NCBI GenBank assembly: GCA_028712345.1
Contig: JAQTQF010000048.1
Location: forward strand, 1 to 9,528
Length of the DNA: 9,528 bases
Source of the DNA: Phycisphaerae bacterium
Lineage (GTDB): Bacteria; Planctomycetota; Phycisphaerae; Sedimentisphaerales; UBA12454
Direction: 5' to 3'
The notes under the pieces were generated by a model that saw only the letters and a list, made by a program, of their open reading frames with translations, searched no databases and was not told the DNA's origin. Shown here in pieces: positions 1 to 5,621 of this stretch. Within the stretch, counting starts at the first letter, position 1. Each line of letters starts with the position of its first letter. The translations under genes and the position numbers were made by a program.

Positions 1-395
1 AACCAGACCCCAATCTGCCCGCTATTGAATATACGCACCCGGAACCTGTGCGGCAGCCCGTCAAAATCCAGGACATCACGGAAAGGTCGCCGGACCTGCC
101 GCAAGAAAATGTTTCACAGACAAAAACCGTCGCACCCGTAGTCGAAGACAAACCTGTAGACGAGGATTTCTTTGACCCAAGAGCCGAAACACTGCTCGAA
201 CACGCCAAAGCCTTCTTCAAAATAGGAAACAGACTCCAATATCATACTTACAAAAACCCCATCGAGATATGCAGAACGGTAATGCAGGAATACCCGAACA
301 CAAAATACGCCGTAGAAGCACAAATACTTTTACGACAGGTACCGGAAAGATTTCGCAAGCAATACAACCTCACTGATGAGGAACTCGGCCTGTAA
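1..395 (+). CDS. TPR-like protein, C-terminal part (5' end outside window)
   Basis: The reading frame (codons from base 3) is open from the window edge to the TAA at 393-395, so the gene begins upstream; the GTG at 48 is probably internal. The visible part starts with a Pro/Glu/Val-rich, low-complexity, probably disordered stretch. It ends with a helical segment in which LLEHAKAFFKIGN and YPNTKYAVEAQILLRQ resemble tetratricopeptide-type helices of the kind seen in BamD/YbgF-like envelope proteins. The closing residues are acidic (TDEELGL). No catalytic motif is visible. A TPR-like scaffold or envelope role is an inference; the N-terminal half, which would show any signal peptide or other domain, is missing. 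Confidence 0.55.
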   Translation, partial: PDPNLPAIEYTHPEPVRQPVKIQDITERSPDLPQENVSQTKTVAPVVEDKPVDEDFFDPRAETLLEHAKAFFKIGNRLQYHTYKNPIEICRTVMQEYPNTKYAVEAQILLRQVPERFRKQYNLTDEELGL

Positions 396-424
396 CAATG
401 TAGATGAGGTACGAAAATTCGCTT

Positions 425-451
425 AGCCCCGCCAACTTGTATGCCGGGGTT
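425..451. repeat. Intergenic palindrome, CCCCG...CGGGG type
   Basis: CCCCG at 427-431 pairs with CGGGG at 445-449, and CA/TG continues the stem inside a single C-C mismatch. The sequence on either side (TTAGCCCCG and CGGGGTTC) recurs around the hairpin at 6753-6779, so this is a diverged copy of the same dispersed element. It lies 30 bp past the stop of the partial TPR-like gene and is followed by TTCCTTCTTT, so it could act as a weak terminator for that gene. Confidence 0.45.
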
Positions 452-487
452 CCTTCTTTCATACTTTTCACACTCTTCCCAGCCCTT

Positions 488-604
488 TGTCATTCTAACC
501 CCTCAGCCCATTGTCATTCTGAGTTCGCCAAAGGCGGACGAAGAATCTCGTTTTTAAAGTAATAATGAAGATTGCTTCGTCGCTTCGCTCCTCGCAATGA
601 CATT
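488..604. repeat. Cluster of TGTCATTCTGAG / CAATGACA dispersed repeats
   Basis: TGTCATTCT occurs at 488 and again at 512. The second copy runs into a small GCC-AAA-GGC hairpin and ends in GAAGAATCT near 550. A second unit at 569-604 ends in CTCCTCGCAATGACA (588-602), the exact reverse complement of 2872-2886. No reading frame of note crosses this segment. Short palindromic repeats of this style occur between genes in many environmental bacterial genomes; a function is not known to me. Confidence 0.5.
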
Positions 605-715
605 CTTAAAGATTCCCTCAAGTCTAACTCTCCCGTTGCTTGACATTCGCCAAGTATCGATTTTCAATCCAAAATTCGCAAAACTTACCACCTGCAGCAA
701 TTCCTCAATTAAAAA

Positions 716-742
716 TTGATAACCGATAACTGAAAACCGATA
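716..742. repeat. TGATAACCGATAACTGAA simple repeat, copy 1
   Basis: An 18-bp string (717-734) is repeated exactly at 6968-6985. Both copies are runs of TGATAAC/CGATAAC-like units of 8-9 bp and lie in intergenic DNA. They look like slippage-prone simple repeats rather than genes. A TATAAT at 771-776 just downstream lacks a good -35 element and is not called as a promoter. TTGACA at 640-645 has only a poor -10 partner (TTCAAT, 663-668). Confidence 0.45.
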
Positions 743-828
743 TTACTTCCTTTTATCCTTTATTAAGTCCTATAATTGCACCTCTTCAATCGCTTGTTCC
801 ACATTACAGGTATTTTTACCCGCACAAT

Positions 829-857
829 TTGCACTCGACCGTTTTACTTCTTATCTT
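829..857 (+). promoter_or_regulatory. Promoter candidate P1 for the small-RNA region
   Basis: TTGCAC (829-834), a 17-bp spacer, and TATCTT (852-857). Each hexamer alone is only a fair sigma70 match. The same layout recurs in the second copy of the duplication (998-1026) with the hexamers kept (5/6 each) while the spacer matches at only about 8 of 17 positions, which suggests selection on the promoter elements. Transcription would start near 864. Confidence 0.45.
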
Positions 858-997
858 TTCTGTGGAGTGAGCAGAGAAACAATAAAAATTGGACTCCTTA
901 TCTCCTTCTACTATTGTGTTTCCTGCCTTGGGGGGAATACCAGGGCAGGTAGAAATTGAAAAGTTAATAAAAACTTTGAAAATAAAAAAACAGTGAT

Positions 998-1026
998 TTG
1001 CATCCATTGAATTTGTTTCTTATGTT
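998..1026 (+). promoter_or_regulatory. Promoter candidate P2 for the small-RNA region
   Basis: TTGCAT (998-1003), a 17-bp spacer, and TATGTT (1021-1026), equivalent in position to P1 within the second copy of the duplication. Transcription would start near 1033 and run to the terminator at 1332-1367, giving an RNA of about 335 nt. Confidence 0.45.
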
Positions 1027-1331
1027 TTGTTCAGAAGCAAGAAAAGAAAAAACGCTAAAACTAAAATAGACTTCTTCTCTCCTCCTTTAACTTGTGCTTC
1101 CTGCCTTGGGGGGATAAAACCAGGGCAGGTCGGAATTGAAAAGCCTTCGGGCTTTGCAAAATAAAATTGTTTCGCCGAGGTACCTGCAGATTGTTGCAGT
1201 TTGGAAAGTAAAAGCGAATTTCGGACGCTTTAAAGCAGGCTTAGTCCAACCCGTCGGTTGGCTGCCTAAACAGTGAACGGCGTTCTGAGACAACAGCTTG
1301 TTTGGGGGGATTTGCCTATACAGTGATGGCC

Positions 1332-1367
1332 GGTCTCTGCTCTAAGGGGACGCAGAGACCTTTTTTT
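1332..1367 (+). terminator. Strong intrinsic terminator of the small-RNA locus
   Basis: A perfect 9-bp stem, GGTCTCTGC (1332-1340) with GCAGAGACC (1352-1360), has an 11-nt loop containing GGGGA and is followed directly by seven T (1361-1367). The T-tract is on the + strand only. No coding sequence ends just upstream, so it terminates a non-coding transcript. Confidence 0.9.
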
Positions 1368-1532
1368 ATGCGCACATTTTCAAATATTCTCCCCGTAAAC
1401 ACAAATTAACCTCACCAGTGAATTCTTGAACACTTCTCCTGTTACCTCATTTGTTCCGGTAGCTTACAACAAACAAAAAAAATTACTAACAGCCCAAAAC
1501 CGGTCATTTACGATTCTTTTAAACATTTTTGA

Positions 1533-1560
1533 TTGACATACTACATATAGCTATTAGAAT
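1533..1560 (+). promoter_or_regulatory. nrdR promoter, sigma70 type
   Basis: A perfect TTGACA (1533-1538), a 16-bp spacer and TAGAAT (1555-1560, 5/6 to consensus). The start of transcription would be near 1567, leaving a leader of about 38 nt before the nrdR GTG. The AT-rich stretch 1370-1532 between the small-RNA terminator and this promoter shows nothing else. Confidence 0.75.
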
Positions 1561-1564
1561 AGCT
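1549..1564. promoter_or_regulatory. Perfect 16-bp palindrome over the nrdR -10 element, operator candidate
   Basis: AGCTATT (1549-1555) and AATAGCT (1558-1564) are perfect inverted repeats with a 2-bp centre, and they cover the -10 hexamer. Position and symmetry are those of a repressor operator. NrdR boxes are also 16-bp palindromes near promoters, but this sequence does not match the usual NrdR-box consensus closely, so the binding protein is open. Confidence 0.45.
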
Positions 1565-1604
1565 TTTGTTCAAAATATTGTATTTTTACCGGTATAAATG
1601 AATC

Positions 1605-2099
1605 GTGAAATGTCCGTATTGCAAGGAAAACAGTGATAAGGTCATAGACTCCCGTTCGAGCGAAGCCGGCAGGGTAATTCGTCGTCGCCGTCAGTGTTTG
1701 ATTTGCAAGAGAAGATTTACAACTTACGAAAAAGTCGGCGAGAGCTTCAAACTAAATGTCGTAAAGAAGGACAATTCGCGGATACCATACGACAGGGACA
1801 GGGTTATTGCCGGATTGCAGAAAGCCTGTTACAAAAGACCTGTTTCTTCCGAGCAGATTCAACAGATTGCTGACAAGGTTGAGGAAGAGATATTCAGGCA
1901 CTCCGACAAAGAGGTAAGCTCTAAATTTATTGGTGAGAGCACAATGAAACATCTGCGAGCTGTTGACAAAGTTTCTTATATTCGCTTTGCCAGCGTCTAT
2001 CGACAGTTCACCGATGCCGGAGAGCTGATTAACGAGGTCAGCCAGGCCATCGCCGAACCTGACATTGCTGCTAATCAACCAAAATTATTTACCGACTGA
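1605..2099 (+). CDS. nrdR: Transcriptional repressor NrdR
   Basis: NrdR is an ATP/dATP-sensing repressor that binds palindromic boxes upstream of ribonucleotide reductase genes, matching dNTP production to need. The 164-aa product has the family's usual length and layout. The N-terminal zinc ribbon has C3, C6, C31 and C34, with the basic stretch VIRRRRQC between the cysteine pairs and RRFTTYEKV after them. An ATP-cone domain follows from about residue 50 to 140 (LNVVKKDNSRIPYDRDRV, then VSYIRFASVYRQF near its end). The start is GTG at 1605, because MKCPYC is the conserved N-terminus; there is no clear Shine-Dalgarno sequence. It is the first gene after the promoter at 1533-1560 and is followed 22 bp later by another ATP-cone protein. 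No reductase gene lies in the window, so its targets are elsewhere. Confidence 0.96.
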   Translation: MKCPYCKENSDKVIDSRSSEAGRVIRRRRQCLICKRRFTTYEKVGESFKLNVVKKDNSRIPYDRDRVIAGLQKACYKRPVSSEQIQQIADKVEEEIFRHSDKEVSSKFIGESTMKHLRAVDKVSYIRFASVYRQFTDAGELINEVSQAIAEPDIAANQPKLFTD

Positions 2100-2121
2100 C
2101 AACCTTAAAATAGGTAAAACT

Positions 2122-2796
2122 ATGCAGCTAAAGGTGGTAAAAGCTGACGGTACACAAGAGGAGTATTTGCACACCAAGGTTATTGCCTCATTCGTTAACG
2201 CCCTTGCAGAACCAGGCAGGGACAGCATAGCTCTTGCCTGTGAACTTGCCGAAACCGTTACTTTTTATCTATACAATAGACCTGCCAGCAACTCTATCAC
2301 AAGCAATGAGATTTTTTCGATGATCCTCGCAGCGCTCCTGAGTACAGGCTACGGCTGCGCCGCAGAGAATCTCGCCGCTCATCACCAAAGGCGTAATCTT
2401 TTAAGGGCAAGAGTGGAAGTGATAAAATTTGATGCCAAAAAATATCCTGCCAACTCGATGCCGCAGCAATTTGAAAATCCGGATTTAGCGGACGGCTGGA
2501 ATAAATCAAAAATCATCAAAGACCTCAGAGCCGAATACAAACTCGATGCCGCTTCTGCAAGAATGATTGCCTCAATGGTAGAGGAAAAAATTCTTAACTC
2601 GTCTCTTTGCTCTCTGACCGCTGATTTTGTCAAATTTCTTGTTATTTCTCAAACACAGGCTGTACTTTCCGCACAGCAGCAGTTAAAATCGCCGATAAGC
2701 GATAAAAAAACCTATACGGTTTCTGACGAATATAATAATCCCACGGATGGGCTTCTCAGGCAGTCGCAAAAAGGACTTTGCCCCGTCGAAGTATAA
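2122..2796 (+). CDS. Stand-alone ATP-cone domain protein
   Basis: I place the start at ATG 2122, with AGGT nine bases upstream; an in-frame TTG at 2065 would overlap nrdR and add residues that do not look like the domain. The 224-aa product opens as an ATP cone (LKVVKADGTQEEYLHTKVIASF, then SNEIFSMILAALLSTGY to about residue 95), the nucleotide-sensing fold of NrdR and the N-termini of ribonucleotide reductases. A second helical region from about 122 (WNKSKIIKDLRAEYKLDAASARMIASMVEEKIL) resembles the helical segment that follows ATP cones in some reductases. No radical or substrate-site residues of a reductase are present. Its place 22 bp after nrdR suggests co-transcription and a dNTP-sensing role, which is an inference. 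The last 40 residues are polar and look disordered. Confidence 0.75.
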   Translation: MQLKVVKADGTQEEYLHTKVIASFVNALAEPGRDSIALACELAETVTFYLYNRPASNSITSNEIFSMILAALLSTGYGCAAENLAAHHQRRNLLRARVEVIKFDAKKYPANSMPQQFENPDLADGWNKSKIIKDLRAEYKLDAASARMIASMVEEKILNSSLCSLTADFVKFLVISQTQAVLSAQQQLKSPISDKKTYTVSDEYNNPTDGLLRQSQKGLCPVEV

Positions 2797-2797
2797 A

Positions 2798-2850
2798 CAG
2801 GCAGGATGGAAGAAATCTAAAATCCATTGCCGACTCGACAACGCTGCCTG
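2798..2850 (+). repeat. Inverted repeat CAGGCAG/CTGCCTG after the ATP-cone gene
   Basis: CAGGCAG (2798-2804) and CTGCCTG (2844-2850) are perfect 7-bp arms around a 39-nt loop. They start one base after the TAA and are followed by AGATTTTTG. This could be a weak terminator separating nrdR and the ATP-cone gene from corA, but the loop is long. Confidence 0.25.
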
Positions 2851-2871
2851 AGATTTTTGTGGTCTTATCGT

Positions 2872-2940
2872 TGTCATTGCGAGGAGTGAAACGACGAAGT
2901 TTATCCGCCTATGGCGGGCTATCTTCTTTATTGCTGCAAT
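2872..2940. repeat. Dispersed repeat, inverted relative to 569-604
   Basis: TGTCATTGCGAGGAG (2872-2886) is the exact reverse complement of 588-602, and the match continues with few changes through ACGACGAAG. A small inverted pair (CCGCC/GGCGG) follows at about 2905-2918. The element fills the gap before corA, and an in-frame extension of corA into it is not protein-like, so corA is started downstream of it. Confidence 0.55.
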
Positions 2941-2951
2941 ATTATGAAAAA

Positions 2952-4019
2952 ATGAAAAAACTACTGAAAAAACATTCCAGAAAATCAGGACTGCTTCCGG
3001 GAACGCTCGTACACATCGGAGACGCCGAACCAGGCGATACCAAAATTACCGTTATAGACTACGATGGCGATAATTTTACCGAAAAACAATTAACCGATAT
3101 CTCGCAGGCAGGCGATTTCAAAAACAAACCCTCCGTTACATGGCTGAATATCGACGGTTTGCATAAAACGGAGATAATTGAAAAAGCCGGCGAGATTTTC
3201 AAAATACATCCTCTAACACTTGAAGATATTGTAAACACCGAACAGAGGCCAAAATCTGAAACCTTTGAAAACTATATCTTTGTCGTCATCAAAATGCTCA
3301 CCTTCAACGACGCCGACAATACAATCGACGCAGAGCAGGTCAGTATGATTCTCGGAGACGGCTTCGTACTGTCCTTTCAGGAAAAAACCGGTGATGTTTT
3401 CGACGCAATCCGACAGAGAATCCGCCAGGCAAAAGGAAAAATAAGAAAAATGGACGCCGACTATCTCGTCTATTCGCTTATCGACGCCGTAGTGGACAAT
3501 TACTTTCTGATACTCGAAAAACTGGGCGAAATAATAGAATCTCTTGAGGATGAACTCCTCCAAAACCCAACACAGAACACTTTCCATAGAATCCATTCCC
3601 TAAAAAGGGAAATAATACTTCTAAGAAAATCCGTCTGGCCTCTGCGGGAAGTCATTAATACTTTCAGAAAATCCGAGACCGACCATATCTCGCAGCCGAC
3701 GCAGATATACTTCAGCGATGTTTACGACCACACGATACAAATTATCGACACAATAGAAAGCTTCCGGGATATGGCATCGGGTATGATTGATATGTACCTT
3801 TCGAGTATAAGCAATAGAATGAACGCCATAATGAAAGTCCTTACTATAATCGCCACGATATTCATACCGCTCGGATTTTTCGCCGGCGTTTACGGTATGA
3901 ACTTCGAACATATGCCCGAATTGCATTCCAAATGGTCGTATCCGTTTGGCTTTTGGGCTGCCGTAATTATTATCATTGGGGTAATGTTATTCTTCTTCAA
4001 AAGAAAAAAATGGCTCTAA
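2952..4019 (+). CDS. corA: Magnesium/cobalt transporter CorA
   Basis: CorA is a homopentameric inner-membrane channel for Mg2+ (also Co2+), closed by Mg2+ binding to its cytoplasmic domain. The 355-aa product has the family's length and, from memory, follows Thermotoga maritima CorA almost block by block: LPGTLVHIGD, WLNIDGLHKTEIIEKAGE, IHPLTLEDIVN, the stalk with LKREIILLRKSVWPLREV, then VYDHTIQIIDTIESFRD. Two membrane helices close the protein, with the signature YGMNF at about residue 314-318, the acidic external loop EHMPEL, and the basic end KRKKWL. The start is ATG 2952, because the frame upstream runs through a dispersed repeat. No Shine-Dalgarno is visible. A three-codon ORF (ATG AAA AAA TGA, 2944-2955) overlaps this start and could couple initiation. 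The next gene begins 27 bp downstream. Confidence 0.96.
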   Translation: MKKLLKKHSRKSGLLPGTLVHIGDAEPGDTKITVIDYDGDNFTEKQLTDISQAGDFKNKPSVTWLNIDGLHKTEIIEKAGEIFKIHPLTLEDIVNTEQRPKSETFENYIFVVIKMLTFNDADNTIDAEQVSMILGDGFVLSFQEKTGDVFDAIRQRIRQAKGKIRKMDADYLVYSLIDAVVDNYFLILEKLGEIIESLEDELLQNPTQNTFHRIHSLKREIILLRKSVWPLREVINTFRKSETDHISQPTQIYFSDVYDHTIQIIDTIESFRDMASGMIDMYLSSISNRMNAIMKVLTIIATIFIPLGFFAGVYGMNFEHMPELHSKWSYPFGFWAAVIIIIGVMLFFFKRKKWL

Positions 4020-4035
4020 CACCATCCCCCAAAAA

Positions 4036-4040
4036 AGGAG
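4036..4040 (+). promoter_or_regulatory. Shine-Dalgarno AGGAG for the RCK_C membrane protein
   Basis: AGGAG lies six bases before ATG 4047 and fixes that start. It is one of the clearest ribosome binding sites on the + strand here, in contrast to nrdR and corA. Confidence 0.8.
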
Positions 4041-4046
4041 CTTTTT

Positions 4047-4769
4047 ATGAATACCACGCTTTTTATCATATTTCTAATAATATCTTTTATAGTCGTCCGA
4101 ATTGGCGCCATCGCCTTTCAGCTTACCGGCCTTGAATGGTCCCTCGCGAAGTTTCAGGCGCTCAGCTGTTTTTCAGGCACAGGTTTCACCACAAAGGAAT
4201 CCGAACTAATCGTCTCAAATCCGCAAAGGCGAAGAATTGCTTCGGTATTAATCGTCTTCGGCAACGCCGGTCTGGTAACTATGATTGCAACTCTCGCGAA
4301 TTCCATCAGGCCCAGAACCGCCGGAACAAAAATATCACTGCCTTTCCTGAAGGATTTTATGCCCGCATCATGGGTGCCATGGATTAGCCTTGTAATAATC
4401 GCCGTCTTCATATTCGCGATTTACAAACTTTTCACAAACATCAGACTTTCGGATGGAATCACAAAAATCCTGCGAAGGGTCATCCTTAAACGCGACATCA
4501 TAAAGCCCGTCACATTTGAAGAGCTTTTGGTCTCCACCGGCGGTTACGGCGTTTCAAGAATAACTCTCTTTCCAGACAGCCCTGTATTGAACAAAACCCT
4601 GAACGACTCAAAACTGCAAAGCCATGACATAACCATTCTTACTATCACCCGCGGCCACGAAACCATCCCCAACCCCTCTGCCGATATGACTCTTATGCTC
4701 AACGATGAACTAATATGTTTCGGAAGACTGGAAAACATTCAATCCCGGCTCCATACATCCCCAAAGTAA
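4047..4769 (+). CDS. Small membrane protein with Trk-like motif and RCK_C (TrkA-C) domain
   Basis: The 240-aa product has three predicted membrane helices (about residues 4-26, 64-86 and 110-131). A re-entrant-looking segment, FQALSCFSGTGFTT (SGTGFTT at 43-49), recalls the selectivity-filter loops of TrkH/KtrB potassium transporters. The next helix is preceded by NPQRRR and contains FGNAGLV. Residues about 168-236 form an RCK_C domain (GYGVSRITLFPDSPVLNKTL, then ELICFGRLENI), the ligand-binding regulatory module of TrkA/KtrA and other ion transporters. There is no N-terminal RCK Rossmann domain. It is too short to be a full Trk channel, so it may be an oligomeric channel, a transporter subunit or a regulator. 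The 27-bp gap to corA suggests co-expression. Family function is, as far as I know, not established. Confidence 0.75.
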   Translation: MNTTLFIIFLIISFIVVRIGAIAFQLTGLEWSLAKFQALSCFSGTGFTTKESELIVSNPQRRRIASVLIVFGNAGLVTMIATLANSIRPRTAGTKISLPFLKDFMPASWVPWISLVIIAVFIFAIYKLFTNIRLSDGITKILRRVILKRDIIKPVTFEELLVSTGGYGVSRITLFPDSPVLNKTLNDSKLQSHDITILTITRGHETIPNPSADMTLMLNDELICFGRLENIQSRLHTSPK

Positions 4770-4770
4770 C

Positions 4771-4800
4771 AAAAAAAAGCCGGTTTTAACGCCGGCCTTA
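4771..4800. terminator. Terminator between convergent genes, strongest for the - strand
   Basis: GCCGG (4779-4783) pairs with CCGGC (4792-4796). On the - strand the stem is followed by eight T (complement of 4771-4778), a good intrinsic terminator for the lipoprotein gene and perhaps the whole ilv transcript. On the + strand it is followed by CTTATTATT and would end the corA/RCK_C transcript less well. Confidence 0.75.
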
Positions 4801-4821
4801 TTATTCGTTCCTAATTACCCT

Positions 4822-5565
4822 TTAGTCTTTCTCCCAGATTCTCCATAAGCTGCCGATTCTTATCTTGACTTTGACGACATTGTCATTGAGTATCATCTGC
4901 ACCCTGCTCTTGCCCAGAGTCGGATGATCAAAAGCAAGTCCGTTATCGTCGCTGAGTTTTTCAGCAATCGCCGGAGATTCGTTAAGAACATAAAGTATTC
5001 TCTCAAGACTCTGATTTATCATCATACCGCCGGTATCCAAAACCCTGCTCTCTTCTTTCACCTGCGCGATATCATCGCGGGTATTTTCGAGTACTTTACG
5101 AAGTATTGCGATTCGTTGTTGATTTTCGCTGGTATAGGGCTCAGACAAAGTTTGTTCATCAAGAATCATCTGACAGTCAAATCGAAGCTTCTGACCTTCC
5201 GCTCCGAGATGCCACGGTTTTTCGTCAACGGCCAGAAAATATTTCCTGGTCACGGTGAAATCTTCTTCGCTGAACCCGGCCATTGTAAGCCAGAACTGGT
5301 AAGTCTTTTTCTTTTCGCCCCACCCAGCCACTACACTCGGACTCTGAGCGACAAGCTCACCTTTGTGCTGCTTAATAACATCCAGCACATAGGCACTGGT
5401 ACTGCGATTAAGCTCTATACTGTTATACGCATCAGGCAAATACTTCGTATAAGGCTTCGACTCTGGAGTAATCCGTTCCAGAGGCTCCTCAGTCACCCCG
5501 CAACCGCTGAAAAATGCCAGGACTGTCGCTGCCGCACAAACCAGATAAATTCCCTTAGCCTTCAA
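4822..5565 (-). CDS. Hypothetical lipoprotein
   Basis: The product (247 aa from the chosen start) has a short basic N-terminus (MKAKG), a hydrophobic run (IYLVCAAATVLAFF) and a lipobox FSGC, so it should be lipid-anchored and exported. I chose TTG 5565 because AAAGGG lies six bases upstream; TTG 5580, five codons earlier, has only repeat sequence before it. The mature part has no domain I recognise. It is mixed alpha/beta with a Trp-rich C-terminus (GSLWRIWEKD) and a helical middle (QQRIAILRKVLENTRDDIAQVKEES). It lies 56 bp beyond the ilvC stop on the same strand with no terminator between, so it may be read through from ilvC. Nothing in the sequence links it to amino acid synthesis. Confidence 0.75.
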   Translation of the reverse strand: MKAKGIYLVCAAATVLAFFSGCGVTEEPLERITPESKPYTKYLPDAYNSIELNRSTSAYVLDVIKQHKGELVAQSPSVVAGWGEKKKTYQFWLTMAGFSEEDFTVTRKYFLAVDEKPWHLGAEGQKLRFDCQMILDEQTLSEPYTSENQQRIAILRKVLENTRDDIAQVKEESRVLDTGGMMINQSLERILYVLNESPAIAEKLSDDNGLAFDHPTLGKSRVQMILNDNVVKVKIRIGSLWRIWEKD

Positions 5566-5584
5566 TCCAGTCCCTTTCAAATTT

Positions 5585-5619
5585 TCTACTGTCTACTGTC
5601 TACTGACTACTGACTATTA
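5585..5619. repeat. Tandem heptamer repeat TCTACTG/ACTACTG
   Basis: Five 7-bp units: TCTACTG three times, then ACTACTG, then a decayed ACTATTA. It fills nearly all the space between the ilvC stop and the lipoprotein start. Heptamers do not keep a reading frame, and the number of units is likely to vary between strains by slippage. Confidence 0.8.
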
Positions 5620-5621
5620 GA

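Larger units (their letters stand above)
827..1165 (+). repeat. Tandem duplication, two copies of about 170-178 bp
   Basis: Copy 1 runs from ATTTGCA at 827 to about 990; copy 2 runs from ATTTGCA at 996 to about 1165. Shared blocks in order are: ATTTGCA; TTCTTAT-S-TTTT; an A-rich tract; GACT(C/T)C followed by a CTCC-rich tract; TTGTGYTTCCTGCCTTGG; GGGGA loop; CCAGGGCAGGT; GAATTGAAAAG or its close variant; CTTTG; AAAATAAAA. The spacing between copies grows from 169 to 178 bp through small indels, so the copies are old enough to have drifted while the hairpins stayed intact. Confidence 0.8.
864..1369 (+). ncRNA. Structured small-RNA locus, tandem copies, unknown family
   Basis: No protein gene fits here, but hairpins are dense and favour the + strand. 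Stem 1 is CCTGCCTTGG/CCAGGGCAGG at 922-949 and 1100-1129, with loops GGGGAATA and GGGGATAAAA; one pair is G-U on the + strand but would be A-C on the - strand. Stem 2 is AAAGTT/AACTTT (960-977) in copy 1 but AAAGCC-TTCG-GGCTTT (1140-1155) in copy 2, where C(UUCG)G is a hyperstable + strand tetraloop. Further hairpins are 1184-1199, 1211-1231 (loop ending CGGA) and 1246-1261 (CCAACC/GGTTGG). TGCCTAWACAGTGA occurs at 1263 and 1313. The locus ends in an intrinsic terminator. CTCC-rich unpaired tracts before stem 1 could pair with ribosome binding sites. Whether it gives one long RNA from P1 or a shorter one from P2 cannot be decided by eye. I could not match it to RNase P RNA, tmRNA, SRP RNA, 6S RNA or a riboswitch. 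Confidence 0.6.

Noticed and set aside
488..604. CRISPR-like array in the repeat cluster
   Set aside because: The units differ in length, orientation and spacing, there are no uniform spacers, and no cas gene is present.
771..776. Perfect TATAAT as a promoter for the small RNA
   Set aside because: No acceptable -35 element at 16-18 bp, and it lies outside the duplicated element, where better placed promoters occur in both copies.
816..1293. Two - strand reading frames (63 and 68 codons) sharing the peptide PPKAG
   Set aside because: The shared peptide is only the reverse complement of the duplicated hairpin. The frames have no family resemblance, and the stems and terminator favour a + strand RNA. 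Purine tracts resembling ribosome binding sites on the - strand lead only to a 12-codon frame from a TTG.
864..1369. Known RNAs: RNase P RNA, tmRNA, SRP RNA, 6S RNA, cobalamin or c-di-GMP riboswitch
   Set aside because: CCAGGGCAGGTCGGAA recalls SRP RNA, GGGACGCAGAG recalls a c-di-GMP aptamer, and the place before nrdR suggested a cobalamin switch, but the defining conserved cores of each are absent and the terminator separates the RNA from nrdR.
2778..2951. Upstream extension of corA by 58 codons
   Set aside because: It overlaps the previous gene and is encoded by a dispersed repeat; the CorA family begins at about the ATG 2952 position.
4924..5613. 229-codon + strand frame opposite the lipoprotein gene
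   Set aside because: Composition is not protein-like and it ends in the heptamer repeat; the - strand product has a proper signal peptide, lipobox and terminator.
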